Assembly (NCBI GenBank): GCA_002841655.1
Contig: PHAH01000006.1
Location: 1 to 22,102 of the forward strand
Length of the DNA: 22,102 bases
Reading direction: 5' to 3'
Source: Candidatus Falkowbacteria bacterium HGW-Falkowbacteria-2
GTDB lineage: Bacteria > Patescibacteriota > Patescibacteriia > Patescibacteriales > UBA12465
A program made the translations under genes and the position numbers. Under the pieces are notes generated by a model that did not search any database, was not told the origin of the DNA, and saw only the letters and a program-made list of their open reading frames with translations. Positions 8,339-16,594 of this stretch are shown one piece after another (position 1 is the stretch's first letter; every line of letters starts with the position of its first letter).

Positions 8339-10000
8339 TTATATTCGTTCTAATCGCCTCTTCACCCTCTCTTTTCCCATAACTTTCATAACGTAGCAGA
8401 GATTTGGGGTCTGAGTGCGACCAGTGAGGAGGATACGGAGGAGTTTGGCGGCTGTGCCCGCTTGCCCCCTATGTTTCTCAGGATCAGATTTATATTCGTT
8501 TGGACTTTTGGCGAAGCCGTGTTTAGCGGCCGCCTCTTTAAACTTTTCAAACCATTCTTCGGGCCCATCTTTTTCGTCATAGATTGCCATGAAATCAGCG
8601 ACAAGCGCTTTTGGTTCAGCTCCATTTAAATCGGCAATCGCAGAGCGCAGGTCTTCGTCGGATAGAGTGAAGAGGTCATCAAAAAAATAGCTAATTTCCT
8701 GGCGGACTTCTTCAAACCGACCAATATCTTTGCGCGGTTTTGGCACGCCCGAACGTTCGATATTGAAAATAGCCTCTGTATAGTCACGATCCTTATTCAT
8801 TAACTCATATAACTCTTCGTCGTATTCTTTAGCCCAAGCTAAAGCACGCTCAGCCACGGTTTTAGCGTCGAGACGGGAGATAATGTCTTTGCTGATATCA
8901 TTAAGCTTAGCGAGATCAAACAAAGGGCCGTTGGAATTGGCCAGTTTTTTGAGAGTGAGAATAAATTCGCGGTAGTCAGCGACTGGGTTGGCCCGGCGCC
9001 AGTCTTCAAAATTGGAGTTAGCGAGGTTTAATAGGTATTCGATTATTGCCTCTTCTAAGTATCCAGCCTGACGATAGTATTCGATATTAGCTTCTGGATC
9101 TTTGCGTTTGCTTAACTTTCTCTTTTTGCCATCTTCCATCTTTTGAATTGGTGCAAGGTGGGCGTAGGCGGGAGGTGTCCAACCAAGAACAGCAAAGAGC
9201 TGTAGGTGTAGGGGGAGGGAAGGAAACCACTCATTCCCACGGATAACGTGAGTAGTGCGCATCAAATAATCGTCCACGGCGTGAGCAAAATGATATGTAG
9301 GAAGGCCATCGGCTTTCATGATAATAATATCTTGATCGTTTTCAGGCATTTCCCGTCTACCAATGAGCAAATCATCAACCATTATCTTTGTTTGGAAATT
9401 ACCCGGTGATTTGAGGCGAATAACTGGCTTTAACCCTTGATCTAAAGCGGAGATAGCATCGGCCACGCTTTTTTCGCGCCAAAGAGCGAAGTGTCCGTAG
9501 TAGCCACTACGTTCACCCATTGCTTCTTGTCTGGCTCGTAATTCTTCAAGTTCTTCGGGGGTAGCAAAACAAGGATAGGCCTTATCGGACTCAAGTAAGT
9601 GTTTAATATAGGAATGATATATAGCAGCCCTTTCGCTTTGTTTATAGGGACCATACTCACCGATTTCATGGCCCGATTTATCCGGTCCTTCGTCAGCGAT
9701 GATGTTATATCGTTCTAAGGTCGCGGCAAACAAGTCGGCGGTGCCAGCGATTTCTCTCTTTTTGTCAGTATCTTCGATGCGTAGAATAAAGAGACCATCG
9801 CTTTGATGGGCGAGGCGCTCAGAGATGAGGGAAGCGTAGATGCTACCAAAGTGGACCGACCCAGTAGGGCTCGGTGCTACCCGTGTCACCATGGCCTTTT
9901 CCGGGAGATTTCTCCTGGGATATCTTTTTTCTAGTTCCTCGGGGGTGGGCAAGGGATTGGGAAAGAGGCGATTTATTAAGTTGTGCTTATCGGTATTCAT
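8339..10000 (-). CDS. gltX: Glutamate--tRNA ligase
   Basis: Class I aminoacyl-tRNA synthetase that charges tRNA-Glu with glutamate in the cytoplasm; in lineages lacking GlnRS it often also charges tRNA-Gln. It has 553 residues. The Rossmann core opens with APSPTGSVHFGS; HFGS at residues 50-53 is the HIGH-type motif. LRIEDTD follows, and KLSKR at 295-299 is the KMSKS-type loop. The anticodon-binding C-terminus ends with a typical LTGRTQTPNLCYVMKVMGKE stretch. About 36 residues precede the core (ending KRYPRRNLPEKA); this extension occurs in a known GltX subgroup common in Clostridia-like sequences, so I keep the ATG at 10000 rather than Met37. No Shine-Dalgarno is seen. The gene stands alone on the minus strand, between the surface-protein genes and the T4SS-like set. 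Confidence 0.96.
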   Translation of the reverse strand: MNTDKHNLINRLFPNPLPTPEELEKRYPRRNLPEKAMVTRVAPSPTGSVHFGSIYASLISERLAHQSDGLFILRIEDTDKKREIAGTADLFAATLERYNIIADEGPDKSGHEIGEYGPYKQSERAAIYHSYIKHLLESDKAYPCFATPEELEELRARQEAMGERSGYYGHFALWREKSVADAISALDQGLKPVIRLKSPGNFQTKIMVDDLLIGRREMPENDQDIIIMKADGLPTYHFAHAVDDYLMRTTHVIRGNEWFPSLPLHLQLFAVLGWTPPAYAHLAPIQKMEDGKKRKLSKRKDPEANIEYYRQAGYLEEAIIEYLLNLANSNFEDWRRANPVADYREFILTLKKLANSNGPLFDLAKLNDISKDIISRLDAKTVAERALAWAKEYDEELYELMNKDRDYTEAIFNIERSGVPKPRKDIGRFEEVRQEISYFFDDLFTLSDEDLRSAIADLNGAEPKALVADFMAIYDEKDGPEEWFEKFKEAAAKHGFAKSPNEYKSDPEKHRGQAGTAAKLLRILLTGRTQTPNLCYVMKVMGKERVKRRLERI

Positions 10001-10019
10001 AGTAATGGTGGGGTTTTAT

Positions 10020-10047
10020 ATTATAAAATTACCTTATTAGTGGTCAA
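10020..10047 (-). promoter_or_regulatory. Sigma70-type promoter of gltX
   Basis: Read on the minus strand, TTGACC (10042-10047) and TATAAT (10020-10025) are separated by 16 bp, about 20 bp before the gltX ATG. That gives a short leader with no room for a T-box, and no T-box-like sequence is seen. Confidence 0.7.
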
Positions 10048-10152
10048 AAGTAAAGCATACTAAGATACTGTAAATTTCTTTTCTTTTCCGCTTGTTTATA
10101 GTAAAATATAAGTGAATGAATTGAAGTATTGATAATATTTCTGAGCCCACTT

Positions 10153-10764
10153 ATGTCTATTGATGAGCAGTTGATGCGAGCACCTGCAATTACGACCGAA
10201 AAAGAGCAGCCGGACAGTCAGGCCGACGAAAGTGCGGAACGTTCCGGTAGTTTAAGGGAGCAGAGAAGAGGTGGGGCTAGCGACGAGTATCCGCCCGATA
10301 ATTATTTTGCTGCCATGTATGGGGCTAGGCTGAAGAATAGGAAGGAGCAGGCGGAGAAAGCAAAGAAGGGGGCGTCATGGCAGTCATTTAAAAAAAGTGT
10401 TAGTAGTGGCACCAGTAAATTGCTCGTCTCTGCTTGGCGGAACATTCTGTATACGTTCGGTTTATCCTTTTTTTACGTTTACGGTCATTTAGTTCTGAAA
10501 AATATATTTGGTGATGACCTATTTGCGCCGTTAGGTTCGGAATGGGCGGATAAGCCAGGAATTACTAAAGAACAGAGAGACAGGCGTGGCGCGAAAATAA
10601 AGACGTACGAAGTAATGGGAGTGCTTATTGTAAGTTTAGTATTGCTTGTTGCGATTCTCTCAGCTTTTATTATCCCTGCTCTTATTATTGAGGTGATAAA
10701 AAATCCTTTACGAAGTGGTGTTATGCTCCTTGAACTTTTTTGGAGCTGGATCACAGGAGAATAA
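10153..10764 (+). CDS. Two-TM membrane protein opening the T4SS-like gene set
   Basis: The protein has 203 residues from the ATG at 10153. A TTG 24 bp upstream (10129) would add eight residues but has no ribosome binding site; neither start has one. Roughly the first 85 residues are charged, polar and probably disordered. Two hydrophobic segments follow: residues about 95-117 (LYTFGLSFFYVYGHLVL) and about 155-182 (VLIVSLVLLVAILSAFIIPALI). They are separated by a short polar stretch with many charged residues. The next gene, the VirB6/TrbL-like protein, starts within a few bases, so the two are almost certainly co-expressed. The family is not recognised; by position it may be a membrane partner of the VirB6-like channel. 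Confidence 0.8.
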   Translation: MSIDEQLMRAPAITTEKEQPDSQADESAERSGSLREQRRGGASDEYPPDNYFAAMYGARLKNRKEQAEKAKKGASWQSFKKSVSSGTSKLLVSAWRNILYTFGLSFFYVYGHLVLKNIFGDDLFAPLGSEWADKPGITKEQRDRRGAKIKTYEVMGVLIVSLVLLVAILSAFIIPALIIEVIKNPLRSGVMLLELFWSWITGE

Positions 10765-10775
10765 ATTTGAACGAT

Positions 10776-13436
10776 ATGAGTATAAAGACTCTAAATTTTT
10801 TTAAACGTAAAAGCCATTATCTATGGTTGCTTCTGATAGTTGGCGCGAGCTTCTTTATTGCTCATCCCGTTTTTGCGGAAACGGCTGGAGATTGGGCCGG
10901 CATTGTTGTTGGGAAAATAATTGGCGTTTTCATCAGCGCCTTAGGATTGATTTTATTGTTAGTAATCAAAGGCCTTATTCTCATTGCTAGTTATCAGAAC
11001 TTCATTGGCTCTCAAGCGGTTTTAGAAGGCTGGGTTATAGTTCGTGACATTGCCAACATGTTTTTTGTTGTTATTTTGCTCATCATTGCCTTCTCCACAA
11101 TTTTACACATTGAAAATTATAGCTATAAAAAGTGGTTGCCAAAATTGATTTTGATGGCCATTTTAATCAATTTTTCCAAGACAATTTGTGGCTTAATGAT
11201 TGACGTCGCTCAAGTCGTGATGTTGACCTTCGTTAATGCCTTTAAAGACGTGGCGGGTGGCAATATTATTGATATGCTCGGCATCACCGATATCGTGACA
11301 ATGTCTCGAGACGCTGATGACGCCGGTTTCTGGGTAATTGTGGGCGCCTATGTTCTCGGTTTGATTTACATGATTATCGCGTTGGTGGTGATTACTACGA
11401 TGATGATGATACTCGCTATGCGTTTAGTGATGATATGGATATACGTTGTTCTCTCTCCGCTCGCTTATCTCCTGTCTGCTTTTCCTGCTGGCGCGCAATA
11501 TGCTTCTAAATGGTGGAAAGATTTTACCCAGAATTTAATCATCGGTCCCGTCTTGGCTTTCTTTATTTGGCTGTCATTCGCCGCTCTGCAAACCGGAACA
11601 GATATGCAACTTGTTCAGACTGCTAATGAAGCTGACATGGCCTCTGAAACAGGGGCTATAGGTGCGCCTACCGGCAGTGGTGCCTTTGCAGCAACTAAAG
11701 CTTCCACGCCTGGTGCACTAGTTAAGTTTGTTATCGGCATTGGCATGTTAATTGGGGGTCTAAAGATTGCTCAGGAGATTGGTGGGGCGGCTGGCTCAAT
11801 TGCTGGTAAGGGCATGGGTAATTTGAATAAATTAGGAGCGATGGGAACAGGAATGGCTCTTGGTGCAAGTGCTTCACTAGGCTTGGGAGTAGCAAAGAAG
11901 TTAAACCTGAAGGAACATTTGGGTACAATTGCTGGTAGTCAGGGCGGAGTGGGCAAAGTACTTGCCGCTACTGGCATCCGCGGTTTAGCAACCAACACCC
12001 TTGTAGGCTTAAACCGCGCCCAGAAAACAATTTCTGATAAGGCTGAAAAGAAAATCGGTGATCTTAAAGATACTCGTGTGGTCGCGAGATACGCGAAAGA
12101 GGGCGGTGGTATAACCGCTAGTAAAATGGCAGCTAGGTCAAAGGCGCGAGAAATGATGCCAAGTGCATTGGTAGATCCAGTTAAGATTCAAGAGCACCTT
12201 GCCGGCATGTCGCGTGAAGCGTTGCAAAAATTGTCAGACCCGGAATGGCACAGAATCGGTGAATCCGGCGCTGAGTTGGAGGGCCGCGCCATGACTTATA
12301 TCGAAAAGAATTCCGACGAACGTGGCGCGTATAATAGAGGGCGCAATAAAAATCGTCGCCCAATGGTCGTCGGAACCGACCGTAACGGTGATCCTATGAC
12401 GGGTGAGGATAGACATGGAAGCTACATGCGGCCGTCTCGCAACCCTCTTCCTCAAGATGAAGTTGATCGCCTGGAAAGCAAAGGTAAGTATAAAAATGAT
12501 TACAGAAAATCTCGAAAGAAAAAAATTGAGGACAATACTACTGCTCCAGTTGATGCTGATAAGAAGGGCGCCCCCAGAGGAAATGGCAATTTAGCGGTCA
12601 ATGATTTTGCTCGCGGTAAATCAGACATGGTGGCAGTTGATTTTGAGAAGTTAAATATAAAGGAGATAGAAAAGGCGGATGGCACTGCTGATTGGAGTGG
12701 CACCCAGGGGCTGAATACAAGCGATCCGGCGATGATGCAGAAAATTGCTGGCAAGATGGTTGGTATATTAGACCAAGAGATTTCTAAATTGCAGGCAAAG
12801 CCGAATTTAAGTGGCGGTGACCAGAAGCGTTTAGAAAATCTCCAGACTGCTAAGAGCCGCTTTGAAAAACCAGAAGAATTGCAGAATATGCAGCTTATTA
12901 ACTCCAGTGCGGCCGACTACAAATTGAGCGACGTGAAGGAAACTGTGGTCCATGAACAAGTTCACGCTTTAGGCTATCATGATGAAGACGACGTTAACTT
13001 TGCGACGGAAAGAATCATGCAAACCAGAGAGTATGATATACGAAAGGACAAGCAGGCAGTCGATGATATTCTTAAAGATAAGCCTGGAAAGGCTCGATCG
13101 GGTGAGATTAAAGGAGATAGCTCTTTTGTCGAGCTTGATACCTCTCGCTTTGACACTTCAGTTGAAGCCTTAACTAAGAAGATGGCTGATTTGGGCACCA
13201 AATTCGCTGCGCCGACGATATCTGCTAACTCAGTTAAGCCCGGTCCCTCATCTCAAAACTTCGCCTATTGGTTTGGCTTATTACGTAAGGCCATTCTTAG
13301 CAGCGGGAAGGCTGATAAAGCTGCCGAGATGTTGGGAGGAGACGAGGAGCCGTCTCCAATTGCTCTTGAAGTCATTTCTCATAATCTGTCTAAGAATTTA
13401 GGCGATTCTGTAGCCGCGAATAAACAGGTATCATAA
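10776..13436 (+). CDS. VirB6/TrbL-like polytopic T4SS membrane protein with a C-terminal HExxHxxGxxD motif
   Basis: The protein has 886 residues from the ATG at 10776. An in-frame TTG at 10767 is better spaced from AGGAG (10755-10759) and could be the true start, adding three residues. A signal-like hydrophobic segment (LLLIVGASFFIAHPVFA) precedes about six more hydrophobic segments within the first 350 residues. Their layout is typical of VirB6/TrbL channel proteins, including WIYVVLSPLAYLLSAFPAG and a WWKDFTQNLIIGPVLAFF stretch. A glycine-rich segment (AGKGMGNLNKLGAMGTG) leads to a hydrophilic C-terminal region of about 500 residues. Within it, HEQVHALGYHD at residues 726-736 matches the zinc-protease signature HExxHxxGxx(H/D). 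Expected role: inner-membrane channel of a T4SS-like machine, partner of VirB4 and PrgI. Which side of the membrane holds the C-terminus is not clear. The family call is firm; a catalytic role is inference. Confidence 0.88.
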   Translation: MSIKTLNFFKRKSHYLWLLLIVGASFFIAHPVFAETAGDWAGIVVGKIIGVFISALGLILLLVIKGLILIASYQNFIGSQAVLEGWVIVRDIANMFFVVILLIIAFSTILHIENYSYKKWLPKLILMAILINFSKTICGLMIDVAQVVMLTFVNAFKDVAGGNIIDMLGITDIVTMSRDADDAGFWVIVGAYVLGLIYMIIALVVITTMMMILAMRLVMIWIYVVLSPLAYLLSAFPAGAQYASKWWKDFTQNLIIGPVLAFFIWLSFAALQTGTDMQLVQTANEADMASETGAIGAPTGSGAFAATKASTPGALVKFVIGIGMLIGGLKIAQEIGGAAGSIAGKGMGNLNKLGAMGTGMALGASASLGLGVAKKLNLKEHLGTIAGSQGGVGKVLAATGIRGLATNTLVGLNRAQKTISDKAEKKIGDLKDTRVVARYAKEGGGITASKMAARSKAREMMPSALVDPVKIQEHLAGMSREALQKLSDPEWHRIGESGAELEGRAMTYIEKNSDERGAYNRGRNKNRRPMVVGTDRNGDPMTGEDRHGSYMRPSRNPLPQDEVDRLESKGKYKNDYRKSRKKKIEDNTTAPVDADKKGAPRGNGNLAVNDFARGKSDMVAVDFEKLNIKEIEKADGTADWSGTQGLNTSDPAMMQKIAGKMVGILDQEISKLQAKPNLSGGDQKRLENLQTAKSRFEKPEELQNMQLINSSAADYKLSDVKETVVHEQVHALGYHDEDDVNFATERIMQTREYDIRKDKQAVDDILKDKPGKARSGEIKGDSSFVELDTSRFDTSVEALTKKMADLGTKFAAPTISANSVKPGPSSQNFAYWFGLLRKAILSSGKADKAAEMLGGDEEPSPIALEVISHNLSKNLGDSVAANKQVS

Positions 13437-13446
13437 TATCACCAAT

Positions 13447-14391
13447 ATGAATTATATTGCTCAATGCTTACAAAAGTTCAGCAAGCTTCCTCCTGATTTA
13501 AAGGAAATTTTGGGCGGTCCCGATGCTCTTGTGGCTGTAAAAGAAATAGAATTGGAATACGGCGTAAATACCAGTTTCGTTCTTATTTTAGTTGGGATTG
13601 GCGAGTTAAAACCAACACAGGTAGCGGATTACTTAATGCGTGAAGAGAGTTTAAGTGAGGAAGATGCTCTTGAGGTTAGTCGTGCATTAGCTAGAACAGT
13701 CTTCTCACAGTTAGTGGCTTCGGTAGCTCCGGCCCAAGAGGTGGTAAGTCCTGAGGATCTAAAAGAGGAATTAAAGAATGACCTGCTCAAGCTTATTTCT
13801 GACAAAGAACTAGCGGAGTCCTTTAATCTTGATGTTTTCCTCTTATTAAAAAATGAACCAACATTTCTTTCTGAATTAGAAATGATTATTACCAATAATC
13901 CCACTATTGTTAGTAAGTCTAAGATTACAGATGAAAAAGGTTCGCATCAGCCGACAGTTGCAAATTGGATTAAGGATTTTGTTGCCCTTAATGGCAGTGG
14001 CAATTTCGACGATTTGGTCTTAGCTAATTACATTAGCAATTCGAAGAATACTAAAACTTTGTCAGCTGCTGAAAAAATCTTGCTATCGCGAGTGTTCAAG
14101 GTGTATCGCAATATCACCCACTTTGACGAAATAACAGACAAAACACCAGTTAAATTTTGGAGCATAATCCCGACTGATATCGAGGCCGAAGCACCTGTTA
14201 GTCAACCTGTAATTCAAGAAAAGAAGGCGTCGTTAAAGGAGGCAAAAGCAGAGGAGCCGGTGGTTATTAAGAATGACTCGGATGCCGCCAAGCTCCAAGC
14301 CGCCTTAAACGACTACGCGGTGGGGAGTCTTGAGTATAAGGTGATTAAACAAGAGCTTGATCGTCTTCGACAGACAGTTTCTGCTCGTTAA
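13447..14391 (+). CDS. Hypothetical T4SS-cluster protein, paralogue A
   Basis: The protein has 314 residues and starts 10 nt after the VirB6-like gene, with no Shine-Dalgarno. It has no signal peptide or clear membrane segment, so it is probably cytoplasmic. Residues 1-95 (FSKLPPDLKEILGGPDA, then a 'LEYGVN' turn and two or three helices) are clearly related to the N-terminus of the gene starting at 14567, which makes the two tandem paralogues. The middle is helical. An alanine/glutamate-rich linker leads to a short charged helix at the C-terminus (VIKQELDRLRQ). The family is not recognised. Location inside the set suggests a cytoplasmic component or regulator of the apparatus. A good terminator follows it. 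Confidence 0.8.
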   Translation: MNYIAQCLQKFSKLPPDLKEILGGPDALVAVKEIELEYGVNTSFVLILVGIGELKPTQVADYLMREESLSEEDALEVSRALARTVFSQLVASVAPAQEVVSPEDLKEELKNDLLKLISDKELAESFNLDVFLLLKNEPTFLSELEMIITNNPTIVSKSKITDEKGSHQPTVANWIKDFVALNGSGNFDDLVLANYISNSKNTKTLSAAEKILLSRVFKVYRNITHFDEITDKTPVKFWSIIPTDIEAEAPVSQPVIQEKKASLKEAKAEEPVVIKNDSDAAKLQAALNDYAVGSLEYKVIKQELDRLRQTVSAR

Positions 14392-14414
14392 GATTGGGAA
14401 TAATTAGGAAATTT

Positions 14415-14450
14415 AACCGCCCCGTTAAAGGGGCGGTTTTATATTTTTTT
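14415..14450 (+). terminator. Rho-independent terminator inside the T4SS-like set
   Basis: AACCGCCCC (14415-14423) and GGGGCGGTT (14430-14438) form a perfect GC-rich 9-bp stem with a 6-nt loop, followed by a T-rich tract. It separates the transcript carrying the VirB6-like gene from the one carrying PrgI and VirB4. Confidence 0.9.
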
Positions 14451-14497
14451 CAGGTAAAAAATAAAGTGTTTTTGGCTTTTCCTTTCTACAGCAAATA

Positions 14498-14506
14498 TGC
14501 TAAAAT
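14498..14506 (+). promoter_or_regulatory. Possible extended -10 promoter for the second T4SS-like transcript
   Basis: TGCTAAAAT fits an extended -10 element about 60 bp before the ATG at 14567, directly after a strong terminator where a promoter is needed. No good -35 is found at normal spacing. A nearby TATAAT at 14524-14529 is an alternative, also without a -35. Confidence 0.4.
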
Positions 14507-14566
14507 GAAGATAATGCCCGTAGTATAATTATTTGGCTGTATTTTTTAGATTTTTCTAGTCTTTTC

Positions 14567-16153
14567 ATGTTTGATTACTTGCAACAATTCAATAAATTAC
14601 CTAAAGAGTTACGGGAAAAAGTCTCCTCGCCAGCTGCGATGGAGATTTTGTCGTCTCTTGAAGGTAAATACGGAGTGAGCTTAGCGATGCTTGTCATGCA
14701 GGTGATGATTAAGCAAATTTTGGTTAAGGATTTGACCTCACATTTTGTTTCTGAATTCGGTTTACCTCAGGATAAGGCACGATCTCTAAGTTCAGAGTTA
14801 CAGGAACGCCTCTTATTCTCAGTCTCAACCTATCTTGGTGTTAGGCCCGGACCAATGCTTAGCCCAGAAGACAAAGAACTTGAAGTGCTGATGAAAGAAA
14901 ACGGAATCGTTTTACCAAGTCAAGATTTAATATCTCGTTGTCGGCAAATACTATTAACATATCGCAAGGGAGTTCGTACTAAGATTGATGCTCGCTCAGC
15001 ACTCGAGCGACCTGTAGAGCAGGGAGGTTTGTCTTTAGAGCCAAGTGCGGCTGACCGCTTGCTGCGGGCTCTGGATCGTCCAAACACTGCAACTGCATCT
15101 GCTCCGGTTGTTACTCCTACTCCTATTCCTACCCCCGCGCCTACTCATACTCCTGCTCCTGCTGCAGTTCCTTCAGCAATAAATGATTTGATTAATAAGA
15201 GTGAGGCCAGTAATGCCTATGATTTCAAGTCGGCCTTAGCTAAGGGTGAAATAAAGCCACCAGCAGTTTTGGCTGATAAGTTTAAACAATCTGTAAACAA
15301 GCTCGATACTACTCATGAAATCGCAGCTCCTACGTCAGAGTTTGCTATTGTCGCCCCTGAAGAGGTGAAGCAATTGATGCGCCCCTCCATGCCTTATGCC
15401 ACAAAAGCAACAGTGGCAACGGAAAAGGCGGAGACAAAACCAGCTACACCTGCTACACCATCTACACCGGCTAAACAGCCACCAATTATAACTCCTAATC
15501 CTGCCCCTGCCGCTCCCGCCGTTGAGGCAGAGTCAGCTACAGCCCCTAAACCAGTTGCTGTCCCTGTACCTGAAACTAAGACTGAAAAAAGGCCTGAAGC
15601 TCCGGCGCCAGTTCGCATTAATCGTCCAGCTGCTGCCGCAAAGGCTGGTATGTGGTCGAAGCTGTTTAAGGGAACACCGACCCCCTCCTCACCAGAAGTG
15701 GCACTAAGTGCTACTAAGCACTTAGAAGAAGCAGTACGAGCGGCGAGTATTCAAAATAACAACAAGGTAAGACCGGCTGCCTCGAGTGAGCATCGTCCGA
15801 AGATAGAGGACGTGAAGTTGAAGCCTAAGGTGATGGGCCCACTCGAAGAATTGCGTTATCTTGATTTAGTAAATTTCCGTCGCTTAGGCACAAATCCGAA
15901 AGAGATCACCGCTAAGATTGCTACCAAAATAAAATTGCTTGAAAAAGATGGCTATGATCGCATGGTTGAAGGTGTAAAAGCTTGGCGTCAAAGCCCGGTT
16001 AATCGTCTGTATGTCCGTATTGCTCACGAGGCAGTTGTTACGGGGGTGCCGTTAAGAGAGGCGGTAGCAAACCGCGAGGCCGAAAAGAAAGAAGTACTCT
16101 CCATGGATGAAATCGAAGCAATCGTAGCGATGAATAACTCCTTGATGTTTTAA
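14567..16153 (+). CDS. Hypothetical T4SS-cluster protein with a Pro/Ala-rich linker, paralogue B
   Basis: The protein has 528 residues. Residues 1-95 (FNKLPKELREKVSSPAA, then 'LEGKYGVS') are related to the N-terminus of the gene at 13447. A second small helical block follows, to about residue 170. Residues about 180-360 are low-complexity, rich in proline, alanine, threonine and lysine, and probably a disordered tether. The last 100 or so residues form a compact charged helical domain with the motif AWRQSPVNRLYVRI, ending near LSMDEIEAIVAMNNSL. No signal peptide, membrane segment or cysteine cluster is seen, so it is probably cytoplasmic. It lies 3 nt before prgI. The family is not recognised. 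The two-headed layout joined by a long linker suggests a scaffold or regulator bridging two parts of the apparatus. Confidence 0.82.
   Translation: MFDYLQQFNKLPKELREKVSSPAAMEILSSLEGKYGVSLAMLVMQVMIKQILVKDLTSHFVSEFGLPQDKARSLSSELQERLLFSVSTYLGVRPGPMLSPEDKELEVLMKENGIVLPSQDLISRCRQILLTYRKGVRTKIDARSALERPVEQGGLSLEPSAADRLLRALDRPNTATASAPVVTPTPIPTPAPTHTPAPAAVPSAINDLINKSEASNAYDFKSALAKGEIKPPAVLADKFKQSVNKLDTTHEIAAPTSEFAIVAPEEVKQLMRPSMPYATKATVATEKAETKPATPATPSTPAKQPPIITPNPAPAAPAVEAESATAPKPVAVPVPETKTEKRPEAPAPVRINRPAAAAKAGMWSKLFKGTPTPSSPEVALSATKHLEEAVRAASIQNNNKVRPAASSEHRPKIEDVKLKPKVMGPLEELRYLDLVNFRRLGTNPKEITAKIATKIKLLEKDGYDRMVEGVKAWRQSPVNRLYVRIAHEAVVTGVPLREAVANREAEKKEVLSMDEIEAIVAMNNSLMF
15098..15620 (+). repeat. 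Low-complexity Pro/Ala/Thr-coding tract
   Basis: Imprecise repeats of CCTACT and CCTGCT units code for a run of TP and AP dipeptides (TPTPIPTPAPTHTPAP), most regular at about 15113-15160 and looser again at about 15440-15620. They form the linker inside paralogue B and may vary in length between strains. Confidence 0.65.
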
Positions 16154-16156
16154 TAT

Positions 16157-16588
16157 ATGCAGCAATTTACCGTACCGCAATTTATCGATGTTGAAAGCAA
16201 GATAATCGGTCCGATTACTACTCGCCAATTTCTTATTTTCTTAGGAGCGGCGACGATTATCGGCATTAGCTATAAGATTTTTGATTTCACTCTTTTTCTC
16301 ACCACTGCTATTGTCGTATTCCTTATTGCCACTGTTTTCGCTTTTATTAAAATCAATGGTCGCCCTTTCCATTTCTTCATCCTTAACCTAGTGCAAACGT
16401 TTCGTCGTCCGAATCTCCGTGTCTGGAATCATCGTCAAGGTGATATAGTGAGTATGCCCGAAGCACCGATTACCAAAGCCGAAGTTCACGCCAAGCCCAA
16501 AGAGATATATCGTTCCTCTCGGTTAGCTGACCTGGCGTTGGTGGTTGACACTAAGGGGCGGTATCGCGGTGATGGTGAGGATAATTAA
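16157..16588 (+). CDS. PrgI family protein (VirB3-like T4SS component)
   Basis: The protein has 143 residues. The N-terminus QFTVPQFIDVESKIIGPIT is the family hallmark: a short amphipathic lead followed by two membrane helices (residues about 25-42 and 47-67). After them comes INGRPFHFFILNLVQTFRRPNLRVW, also typical. PrgI-family proteins are small inner-membrane components encoded next to VirB4 in Gram-positive-type conjugation systems and are thought to play the VirB3 role, anchoring the VirB4 motor. The hydrophilic C-terminal tail after about residue 95 is probably cytoplasmic. The gene is 3 nt after paralogue B and 6 nt before the TraC-like gene, so all are co-transcribed. No Shine-Dalgarno is seen. 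Confidence 0.9.
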   Translation: MQQFTVPQFIDVESKIIGPITTRQFLIFLGAATIIGISYKIFDFTLFLTTAIVVFLIATVFAFIKINGRPFHFFILNLVQTFRRPNLRVWNHRQGDIVSMPEAPITKAEVHAKPKEIYRSSRLADLALVVDTKGRYRGDGEDN

Positions 16589-16594
16589 AACAAT

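Noticed and set aside
10048..10152. Promoter for the first T4SS-like transcript (TAAAAT at 10102-10107)
   Set aside because: The -10-like element has no acceptable -35 at 16-18 bp and no TG extension. A promoter is expected here but cannot be placed.
15098..15180. Possible CRISPR or tandem DNA repeat array
   Set aside because: The units are short, irregular and follow the reading frame; they code for TP/AP dipeptides, so this is protein low complexity.
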